In this document: in pieces, positions 7,813 to 15,199 of the stretch
How the letters are laid out: every line of letters starts with the position of its first letter
How positions within the stretch are numbered: the stretch's first letter is position 1
NCBI GenBank assembly: GCA_016703335.1
Contig: JADJCG010000028.1
Coordinates: 1-20,863, forward strand
Direction: 5' to 3'
From: Caulobacteraceae bacterium
Lineage (GTDB): Bacteria > Pseudomonadota > Alphaproteobacteria > Caulobacterales > Aquidulcibacteraceae
Length of the DNA stretch: 20,863 nucleotides
Notes under the pieces: model-generated
What the model was told of the DNA's origin: nothing
Databases searched by the model: none
What the model saw: the letters and a program-made list of their open reading frames with translations, nothing else
Translations under genes and position numbers: made by a program

Positions 7813-8340
7813 CTACGCGAGATTCCCAAAGTGGCATCGCCGAACCCAGCCTACGGCGGCTCCTCGGGTGACCATGCAGATCAACCGGCCACCGGCGACC
7901 TGGCAATCATTGGGACGCGCGCCCGCTAACATCTCGCTGCGCCCGGTCAGGATAGATGCGAGCGAAGTCCGCGCGTCGGGCTGTTCTAGCCAGAAGACGT
8001 TTGCAGTGGGTGCGCGGCCAGGGGGCGGGCGATCGGCAAGGCGATTGCCGCATTGGTCGGCCCTGTCGGCATGCCCTGCGCATCCGGCGCGCCTCGGGAC
8101 CGCTCAGTGGCATCGCCGGGGCTGGCGTGGGGGTTCGTAGGGACCATCGGCCAGCGCCACCTGAACGCACTCCAACACGAAGTCCTCCTCCGGGTAATCG
8201 CGCCGGAAAACCGCCCAGGCAGTCGCCCCACTGCTGCGCGGGCGACCGACGGGCTCAGTAACCGGCGCCTGCCCAGCGGCGGGGCCCCAGCACTGCGCCT
8301 GATCCCAGGCAGAAAATTGCGCTGCCTGCTCTCCACCGCC
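7813..8340 (-). pseudogene. Possible frame-broken hypothetical gene
   Basis: Two protein-like stretches occur in the same minus-strand frame: WAVFRRDYPEEDFVLECVQV followed by ALADGPYEPP (about 8120-8210), and ANVFWLEQPDARTSLASI, then GRLICMVTRGA (about 7850-8000). Between them is a stop at 8104-8106, and the best continuation passes through other frames, so at least two compensating breaks are required. The frame stops at 7813-7815. The upstream end is unclear; a hydrophobic run (AIFCLGSGAVLG) in another frame could be part of a signal sequence. I do not recognise the family. Given similar breaks in neighbouring genes it may be an intact gene in the real genome. Confidence 0.35.
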
Positions 8341-8426
8341 GGTCCGAAGCCTAGAATGGCAACGGACCGCCTTCCCCTTGCTTCCGGGGCCGAAATGCGT
8401 ATTTTCCGCGCCTTCGCGATCCGCGG

Positions 8427-8452
8427 CCCCGGAGGCATACCGCCATCCGGGG
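8427..8452 (+). promoter_or_regulatory. Strong stem-loop in the rpsF leader
   Basis: CCCCGGA (8427-8433) pairs with TCCGGGG (8446-8452), and the inner GGC (8434-8436) pairs with GCC (8442-8444), leaving one bulged A and a 5-nt loop. The stem ends 63 nt before the rpsF ATG. No T tract follows directly, so it is not a standard terminator. It is a candidate structural part of the ribosomal-protein leader. Confidence 0.5.
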
Positions 8453-8461
8453 TCCATCGTT

Positions 8462-8484
8462 TTGGCCGGTCTTCCGCCAGCCAA
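8462..8484 (+). promoter_or_regulatory. Candidate S6:S18-type autoregulatory hairpin before rpsF
   Basis: TTGGC (8462-8466) pairs with GCCAA (8480-8484), and CGG (8467-8469) pairs with CCG (8474-8476) around a TCTT loop. This leaves a three-base CCA bulge on the 3' side. It lies 31 nt before the rpsF start. Many bacteria carry a bulged hairpin with a conserved CCG before rpsF that binds the S6:S18 complex for feedback control. The location and the 3'-side bulge fit. However, here the CCG is drawn as paired and the bulge is CCA, so the match is incomplete. Confidence 0.4.
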
Positions 8485-8515
8485 GGCGCCGCGGGTTCTA
8501 ACGGAAGAGGAAAAC

Positions 8516-8923
8516 ATGGCTTTCTACGAGCACGTGCTGATTGCACGTCCCGAGATCTCGCCTCAGCAAGTCGATACGCTGATCGAAGACCTCACCAAGA
8601 CAATCAAAGAACTCGGTGGCAACACCACGAAGACCGAATACTGGGGCCTTCGTAACCTCACCTACCGCATTCAAAAGAACCGCAAGGGCCACTATGCGCT
8701 CATCAACATCGACGCCCCGGCGCCGGTGGTGCACGAGTTCGAGCGTCGTCTGCGCATCAACGAAGACGTGATGCGCTTCAAGACGATCCGCGTTGAAGCT
8801 CTCGACGAAGAACCCTCACCGATCCTGGCCCGTCGCGACCGCGACGAGCGCCGCCGTTCACGCCGTGAAGGCGGCCGTGATGGTGAAGATGGTGGCGGTG
8901 AGTTTGAAGGCGGGGAGGAATAA
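8516..8923 (+). CDS. rpsF: 30S ribosomal protein S6
   Basis: S6 binds the central domain of 16S rRNA together with S18. The 135-residue protein begins MAFYEHVLIARPEIS and includes the conserved YWGLRNLTYRIQKNRKGHY stretch and the MRFKTIRVE strand. A charged tail rich in Arg, Gly and Glu (about residues 100-135) follows, as in many alphaproteobacterial S6 proteins. The ATG at 8516 is chosen because of the GGAAGAGG site just upstream and the family N-terminus; the frame is open 46 codons further upstream. It is the first gene of rpsF-rpsR-rplI. Confidence 0.97.
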   Translation: MAFYEHVLIARPEISPQQVDTLIEDLTKTIKELGGNTTKTEYWGLRNLTYRIQKNRKGHYALINIDAPAPVVHEFERRLRINEDVMRFKTIRVEALDEEPSPILARRDRDERRRSRREGGRDGEDGGGEFEGGEE

Positions 8924-8925
8924 TC

Positions 8926-9204
8926 ATGGCCCAGAAAATTCAAAAGGGCGCCCCGAAGTTCAACATCTCGAACATCCCGGCGCGTCGTCCGTTTGGTCGC
9001 CGGCGCAAGGTGTGCCCGTTCTCCGGCGCTGCCGCGCCGAAGATCGACTACAAGGACGTGAAAATGCTCCAACGCTACATCAGCGAAAAGGGCAAGATCG
9101 TCCCAGCGCGCATCACTGCCGTTTCCGCCAAGAAGCAACGCGAACTCGCGCGCGCGATCAAACTCGCTCGCGAACTCGCCCTGCTTCCGTTCGCCGTTCA
9201 ATAA
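8926..9204 (+). CDS. rpsR: 30S ribosomal protein S18
   Basis: The 92-residue basic protein has the S18 core: CPFSGAAAPKIDYKDVKML, then LQRYISEKGKIVPARITAVS and KKQRELARAIKLARELALLPF. S18 assembles with S6 on the 30S platform. It starts 2 nt after the rpsF stop, and its ribosome binding site (GGGGAGGAA) lies within the end of rpsF. The frame is intact and the length is normal. Confidence 0.98.
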   Translation: MAQKIQKGAPKFNISNIPARRPFGRRRKVCPFSGAAAPKIDYKDVKMLQRYISEKGKIVPARITAVSAKKQRELARAIKLARELALLPFAVQ

Positions 9205-9217
9205 GGAGGGCTGAACA

Positions 9218-9880
9218 ATGCAAGTCATCCTGCTTGAACGCGTCGAAAATCTCGGCGGCATCGGCGACGAAGTAAAGGTGCGTGACGGTTTCGCGCGCAA
9301 CTTCCTTCTGCCCGGCAAAAAGGCGCTGCGCGCCAACGACGCAAACCGCAAGGTTTTCGAAGGCCGCCGCGCCGAACTCGAAGCGCGCAACGCTGAAGCG
9401 AAAGCCGCAGCCGAAAAGGCTTCCGGCAAGATCGACGGCACCTCCTACATCCTCATCCGCTCTGCGGGCGAAGGTGGCCAGCTCTACGGCTCGGTCTCCT
9501 CGCGCGACATCGCCGATGAGATCGTGAAGGCCGGCGCCAAGATCGACCGCAACGCGGTTGTGCTCGACAAGCCGATCAAAACCGTTGGCGTCTACAATGT
9601 TCGCGTGCGCCTGCACGCTGACGTGTCGGCGACGGTGAAGGTCAACATTGCGCGTTCAGCTGACGAAGCCGATCGCCAAGCGAAGGGCGAAAACGTCATC
9701 ACCGCAGCTCTCGAAGCTGAGCGTGCCGACGCCGAAGCCGCAGCCAAGGAATTGGCCGCGCAGTCGATCCAGGGGCGCAACGCATCGTCGAGAGCCCGCG
9801 CGCAAGGGGGCGGCTTCGAGCGAGTCACGCCGCCTTCGACAAGTCAGGCTGACGCCGGGGGGCGCGCATCGTCACCCTAG
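9218..9880 (+). CDS. rplI: 50S ribosomal protein L9, C-terminal tail aberrant
   Basis: L9 binds 23S rRNA near the L1 stalk. The N-terminal domain (MQVILLERVENLGGIGDEV, then VRDGFARNFLLPGKKA), the long central helix (about residues 40-75, Glu/Ala/Lys-rich) and the C-terminal domain (GGQLYGSVSSRDIAD, VYNVRVRLHADV) are intact. A GGAGG site precedes the ATG by 7 nt. After about residue 185 the sequence becomes basic and Ser/Arg/Gly-rich (GRNASSRARAQGGGFERV) and reaches 220 residues. That is longer than usual and unlike the acidic ends of alphaproteobacterial L9, so the true stop was probably lost by an indel near 9765-9780. Confidence 0.93.
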   Translation: MQVILLERVENLGGIGDEVKVRDGFARNFLLPGKKALRANDANRKVFEGRRAELEARNAEAKAAAEKASGKIDGTSYILIRSAGEGGQLYGSVSSRDIADEIVKAGAKIDRNAVVLDKPIKTVGVYNVRVRLHADVSATVKVNIARSADEADRQAKGENVITAALEAERADAEAAAKELAAQSIQGRNASSRARAQGGGFERVTPPSTSQADAGGRASSP

Positions 9881-9905
9881 CCTGTCGAGGGCGACGCCAC
9901 CTGTC

Positions 9906-9946
9906 GATTCCGTTCCGGGTCAACAACAAAGAGTCGTCAGGGACTC
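9906..9946 (+). promoter_or_regulatory. Three GANTC sites upstream of dnaB
   Basis: GATTC (9906-9910), GAGTC (9931-9935) and GACTC (9942-9946) lie within 41 nt, 70-110 nt before the dnaB start. GANTC is the target of the cell-cycle methyltransferase CcrM in many Alphaproteobacteria, where such sites in promoters can tie transcription to replication. The two right-hand sites also form a small inverted repeat. The regulatory role is an inference. Confidence 0.3.
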
Positions 9947-10015
9947 AGCGAAAACCCGCGTCAAGGTTTCGGGGCGTAAACAATTGCCGCGCCGAATCGG
10001 CTCATCTTGCAGGCA

Positions 10016-11378
<1,363 letters not shown>

Positions 11379-11380
11379 GC

Positions 11381-12430
11381 CCCCGCGGCTCGCACGGCTC
11401 AAGGTCGATCACACCGCCATTGTCGAGAACTGGAATTTCTTCCGGAGGCTCGCGCCAAGCGCTGCAGTCGCCGCTGTCGTCAAAGCAGATGGGTACGGAT
11501 TAGGCGCTGTCGGCGCCGCGCGCGCTTTGGCGCAAGCGGGCGCGCGCGTGTTCTTCGCGGCGACGTCACAAGAAGCCGTGCGCGTGCGCCGCGCTTTGGG
11601 CGAAGGGCCGCAAATCTTCGTGCTCAACGGGCCGTCGAACGACATCGAGGTGATGCAGACCAACAAGCTGACGCCGGTGCTGAACTCCCTTGCGCAGATC
11701 AAAGCTTGGGACGCGCGGGGCCCCGCAGGCTTGCACATCGATACCGGCATGAACCGCCTCGGCATCGGGCCGGAGGAACTGCCGCACGCGATGAGCGCAC
11801 TGAAGGATACTTCGCTAGCGCTGCTGATGAGCCACCTCGCCTGCGCCTCCGACACCAAGCACGCCTTCAACGGCACGCAGCTTCGGCGCTTCATAGATGC
11901 ATCGATGCTCTTCCCGCGCGCGCCACTCTCTCTTGCCGCGACCGCGGGCGCGCTCATCGGCGCGGATTATCATTTCGATCTAATCCGCCCTGGCATCGGC
12001 CTTTACGGCTCTGGCGCGCTCGATGGCGACAATCCAACACTCTCCGCAGCCGCAACGATCGAAGCGCCGATCCTGCAAGTCCGCGATGTCGAGCCGGGCG
12101 AAACGTTCGGTTATGGTGCAACGTTCTCTGCGCCCCAAAAGATGCGCGCCGCGACTGTCGCGCTGGGCTACGCGGACGGCTACTTGCGGAGTTTGAGCGG
12201 ACGCGGCTATGGCGTTCTCGGGGGCGCAAAACGCCCAATTCTGGGGCGCGTTTCAATGGACCTGATCATCATCGACGTGACCGGCTGCGCCGAAGCGCAG
12301 CCAGGCGCGATGGTCGAATTTCTCGGGCGAAATGCGCCACTGGATGAGATCGCCGAACGCGCGGGCACCGCGCCGTACGAAATCCTGACGACGTTCGCCG
12401 GCCCAGTGCGCAAGGCCGGAGCGCGCGTGA
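11381..12430 (+). CDS. alr: Alanine racemase, frameshifted, stop not found in frame
   Basis: Alanine racemase makes D-alanine for peptidoglycan using PLP. Visible motifs are the PLP lysine in AVVKADGYGLGA, HIDTGMNRLGIG, PGIGLYGSG, the second catalytic tyrosine in VALGYADGYLRSL, and LGRVSMDLIIIDVT. One base is missing near 11519-11521 between GYGLGAVGAA and RALAQAG. No ATG is visible in the correct frame at the 5' end; the first family-like residues are PPRLARLKVDHTAIVENW just after the dnaB stop. The coordinates given for both ends are therefore approximate. After TTFAGPVRKAGARV the frame has no stop and runs through the mlaE start to 12714, whereas a TGA in the neighbouring frame lies at 12428-12430. 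Confidence 0.92.
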
Positions 12431-12468
12431 TCAATCCGTTTGCGCCCATCGGACGCGGCGTCCTCAGC

Positions 12469-13035
12469 ATGCTCGCCGAGATCGGCCGCTTCTCAGCGTT
12501 CGCCGGCCGCGCCATCGCGCCGGCTCTCGCCGCCGTTCTTCTTCGGTCAGTTCCTGCGCCAGTGCCTGCAGATCGGTTATTTCTCGCTGCCGGTCGTCGG
12601 CGTCACCGCCGTCTTCATCGGCGCGGCGCTCGCGCTCAACATCTATGTCGGCGGCGCGCGCTTCAACGCCGAGCAGTTCGTACCGAACATTGTGGTGCTC
12701 GGCATCACGCGTGAACTTGGCCCAGTGCTCGCTGGCCTGTCGCCGACATCATCGGCGTCATGGGCGGGTATTTGGTCGCGGTGAACAGCCTCGACTTCAA
12801 CGGCGCCGCCTATCTGCGCAACACCTTCAATTTCGTTGAGCCACAGGACGTTGTGCTGGGCTTGGTAAAAGCTGCCGTGTTCGGCTTCATCATCGCGACC
12901 GTTGGTTGCTATCAGGGCTATCGCTCAAACGGCGGCGCGCTCGGCGCGTGGGCGCGCCGCCACCAACGCGTTGTTCGTGGCGATCGTGCTGATCCTGATG
13001 GCGAACACTGATCACCGCCCTCATCACCGCGTTCT
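12469..13035 (+). CDS. mlaE: MlaE-type ABC transporter permease, broken
   Basis: The MlaE family is the inner-membrane permease of the Mla phospholipid transport system. Recognisable segments, in order: a start MLAEIGRFSAFAG (ATG 12469), QFLRQCLQIGYFSLPVVGV, TAVFIGAALALNIYVGGARF, VLGITRELGPVLAGL, ADIIGVMGGYLVAV, AAYLRNTFNF, LVKAAVFGFIIATVGCYQGY, TNALFVAIVLILMAN. They fall in at least four frames, with breaks near 12530, 12740, 12945 and 13005. Between VLAGL and ADIIG the strongly conserved block found in homologues (GRVGAAIAAELGTM, EQIDAL, NPFKYLVAPR) is absent, a loss of about 55 residues. The end coordinate is approximate. Confidence 0.85.
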
Positions 13036-13050
13036 TCCCCGCCCCGGGGC

Positions 13051-13721
13051 TTGGGGAAGCCAAGAGCCCGGGCCAGGTCAGGTCAGGGCAAGTCGGTGAC
13101 GCTGAAGTGCGCGCTTGGGCTCATGAAGCCTGACAGCGGCCAAGTGCTCGTCGACGGCGCCGACGTCACCAAGATGCCGGAAGAGATCCGCGCACGCGTG
13201 ATGCGCAAGTTCGGCATGCTGTTTCAGAGCGGGCGCTCTTCGACTCGCTCACCGTCTGCGAGAACATCGCCTTCCGCCTCATCAACGCCGACATGGCGTC
13301 CGCAACGAAGCGCGCGAGCGCGCGATCGAGACGATGCGCAAAGTGCGCCTCGCCTGAGTTCGCCGACGTGCGCCCGATCGAGCTTTCGGGCGGCATGCAA
13401 AAGCGCGCCGGCCTCGCACGCGCAATCATCGCCAAGCCGGACATCCTGTTCTTCGACGAGCCCACCACTGGTCTCGATCCGATCACCGCCGACGCCATCA
13501 ACGACCTCATCGTCGAGATGGTGAAAGAGCTCGGCTGCGCCGCTGTTTCGATCACGCACGATATGCCAAGCGCGCGCAAAATCGCCGACGAGATCGCCAT
13601 GCTTCACAACGGCAAAATCGTCTGGCGCGGGCCGACGGCCTCGCTCGATACCAGCGGCAACGCCATGGTCGATCAATTCGTCGCCGGCCGCGCTGAAGGC
13701 CCGATCCAGGCCGTGGTGTGA
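13051..13721 (+). CDS. mlaF: MlaF-type ABC transporter ATP-binding protein, 5' end missing and frameshifted
   Basis: This is the cytoplasmic ATPase partner of the MlaE permease. Walker A reads RSGQGKSVTLKC, followed by ALGLMKPDSGQVLVDG. The signature motif is LSGGMQKRAGLARAI, Walker B is DILFFDEPTTGLDP, and the switch histidine is in SITHDMPSARKIA. The first ~35 residues normally preceding Walker A are absent, as is a start codon, so about 100 bp seem lost near 13035-13085. Frame breaks lie near 13231 (before ALFDSLTVCENIAFRLINAD), 13297 and 13355. From 13360 to the stop the frame is intact. The ATP-binding subunit directly follows the permease, as is usual. Confidence 0.88.
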
Positions 13722-14197
13722 ATCCGCCCACCCCTCCGCCGCGCGAACCGCACTACTTCGACAATGAGGCTTACGGCTGGTCAGTGCGCCAGTGCGCAAT
13801 CAATCTGATCAACACGCTCTCTGGCTGGTGCCGGCAACCGTTTGAGTTCAGGCGCCCCAACGGCCGTGTCCGGCATTTCCATGGCGACTTCAGCGACCAC
13901 GCCCAACTTCTCTTCACCACGGACAAAGGCGATGGCGTCATCGAACTAAGCATCCACGACACCAATTGGGTGCTCGCCGAAGTTTCGGTGAACGGCGCAC
14001 TCCAATTTCGCTGCTGGCTCGAAGAACCGTACGAGGAAAAAGAATTCTGGCCTGACGGCTCCGACGGCAAAGCCGAGGGCGACGCGCCAGGGCGCATCTC
14101 AAAGAGTCGCAGCTGGCTGCAAATCCGCTGCGCGGATTTTCCGGGCGCTCCTGATCAGGGCAACGGCTACTGGGACATCAAAGACACTTACGACTAG
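13718..14197 (+). CDS. Hypothetical protein translationally coupled to mlaF
   Basis: The 159-residue frame starts at GTG 13718-13720, overlapping the mlaF stop as GTGA, so the two are probably translated together. It has no signal peptide or membrane segment and is rich in Trp, Asp, Glu and aromatic residues (AYGWSVRQCAINLINTLSGW, FHGDFSDHAQLLF, FRCWLEEPYEEKEFWPDG), suggesting a small soluble cytoplasmic protein. I do not recognise a family. In many Proteobacteria the gene after mlaF encodes the MCE-domain protein MlaD; this product has no MCE features. It converges with the glutathione peroxidase gene. Confidence 0.8.
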   Translation: MNPPTPPPREPHYFDNEAYGWSVRQCAINLINTLSGWCRQPFEFRRPNGRVRHFHGDFSDHAQLLFTTDKGDGVIELSIHDTNWVLAEVSVNGALQFRCWLEEPYEEKEFWPDGSDGKAEGDAPGRISKSRSWLQIRCADFPGAPDQGNGYWDIKDTYD

Positions 14198-14214
14198 TGT
14201 CCGCGTGTCACTAG
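14194..14214. repeat. Inverted repeat spanning two convergent stop codons
   Basis: CTAGTG (14194-14199) and CACTAG (14209-14214) form a 6-bp inverted repeat with a 9-nt spacer. Each arm contains a TAG stop, one for the plus-strand hypothetical gene and one for the minus-strand peroxidase gene. It is too weak and lacks T tracts, so I do not call it a terminator. Confidence 0.5.
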
Positions 14215-14690
14215 AGACGGCGCGCGATGACCTTGTCTAGCGCTTCAGGTTTCACGGTAGGCGCAAAGCGGGCCAGCACTTTGCCGTCGCGGTCGATCAG
14301 GAATTTGGTGAAATTCCATTTGATGCCGCGCCCTAGCAGACCACCGCCCTTCTCGCGCGTGAGATAATCGTAGAGCGGGTGCGCCTGCGGGCCGTTCACG
14401 TCGATCTTGGCGAACATCGGGAACGTCACGTCGTAGGTTAGCGAGCAGAAGTTCTTGATCTCGTTGGCGTCGCCCGGCTCTTGTTTGCCGAACTGGTTGC
14501 ACGGAAAGCCAAGCACTTCGACGCCCTGCGCGGCGTACTTGCGATGCAACTCTTCGAGGCCCTTGTACTGATAGGTGAACCCGCATTGGCTCGCCGTGTT
14601 CACGATCAACAGCAGCTTGCCGCGATACTCGCTGAGTGAGCGTTCGTTGCCGTCGATGTCGCGCGCGGTGAAATCGTAGATCGAAGCCAT
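14211..14690 (-). CDS. Glutathione peroxidase family protein (cysteine type)
   Basis: This thioredoxin-fold peroxidase reduces hydroperoxides. The catalytic cysteine is Cys36 in VNTASQCGFT; the other tetrad residues are in FPCNQFGKQEPG (Gln) and KWNFTKFL (Trp, Asn). The extra cysteine in FPCNQ is the position often used as a resolving residue by thioredoxin-dependent members. Length is 159 residues, normal for the bacterial BtuE/Gpx group, without an export signal. The ATG shares its A with the NUDIX stop (TAATG). The pairing with a NUDIX hydrolase suggests a small oxidative-damage or housekeeping operon, which is an inference. Confidence 0.94.
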   Translation of the reverse strand: MASIYDFTARDIDGNERSLSEYRGKLLLIVNTASQCGFTYQYKGLEELHRKYAAQGVEVLGFPCNQFGKQEPGDANEIKNFCSLTYDVTFPMFAKIDVNGPQAHPLYDYLTREKGGGLLGRGIKWNFTKFLIDRDGKVLARFAPTVKPEALDKVIARRL

Positions 14691-15103
14691 TACGTCCCCA
14701 TAAGCTTGCGCGCGTCGGCAATGATCTGCGCGTGGTCGAAGGCATAACTTAGCTCGCGCCAGTGCGCCACGAATGCCGCCGCGGCAGCATCGTCGCCGGC
14801 TTGCGGAATAGCGCCTTCGGCGGTGGCCACCAAGAACGCCGCGCTCACCGTATGACCGCGCGGATCGCGGTTCGGACAGGAATAGACGCCGATGAGCCGC
14901 ACCACGCGGCCCTCGACGCCCGTCTCTTCCTTCAGTTCGCGCAGCGCCGCCGCTTCCACTGTCTCCCCGATTTCGACGAAGCCACCGGGCAGCGCGTAAC
15001 GATCGGTGAATGGTTCATGCGCGCGCCGGATCAGCAGCAAGCGATCACTGGCGTCGAAGACGACGCAATCAGCTGTCAGCGCCGGCGATATCGGCTTGCT
15101 CAT
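14690..15103 (-). CDS. NUDIX hydrolase
   Basis: The 137-residue protein has a complete Nudix box, GGFVEIGETVEAAALRELKE followed by ETGV, which binds the metal and cleaves a nucleoside diphosphate linked to another moiety. A small hydrophobic N-terminal strand (ALTADCVVFDASDRLLLIRR) precedes it. The sequence resembles ADP-ribose/NADH-pyrophosphatase-like or 8-oxo-dGTP-cleaning members, but substrate cannot be set from the sequence. The start is taken at ATG 15101-15103 (MSKPISPAL); another ATG lies 14 codons upstream and is possible. Translation is coupled to the glutathione peroxidase gene downstream. Confidence 0.9.
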   Translation of the reverse strand: MSKPISPALTADCVVFDASDRLLLIRRAHEPFTDRYALPGGFVEIGETVEAAALRELKEETGVEGRVVRLIGVYSCPNRDPRGHTVSAAFLVATAEGAIPQAGDDAAAAAFVAHWRELSYAFDHAQIIADARKLMGT

Positions 15104-15199
15104 CGAAGCACGGCCCCTGGAACGTCGCGCAGCGTCATGGCGCATGCGTTAGCAGAAGCGACGCGCTAGGCTCAACGAAGGATTCGTTTGAAGGTCAGA

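Larger units (their letters stand above)
7685..8515. other. 831-nt gap between divergent fabD and rpsF
   Basis: No intact gene with recognisable protein character lies here on either strand. It must contain the fabD promoter (left) and the rpsF promoter and leader (right, with hairpins at 8427-8452 and 8462-8484). In between, the minus strand holds fragments that read like a real protein but break frame (7813-8340). Several long frames on both strands cross the region but are arginine/proline-rich and look like non-coding readings of GC-rich DNA. Confidence 0.6.

Noticed and set aside
8427..8452. The strong GC stem before rpsF as an intrinsic terminator
   Set aside because: The stem is followed by TCCATCGTTTT rather than an immediate T run, and it lies within the leader of an essential ribosomal gene. 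A structural leader role is more likely.
8053..8655. A 200-residue plus-strand frame overlapping the rpsF start
   Set aside because: It is Arg/Pro/Gly-rich, has no ribosome binding site and runs out of frame through rpsF. The rpsF leader function better explains this DNA.
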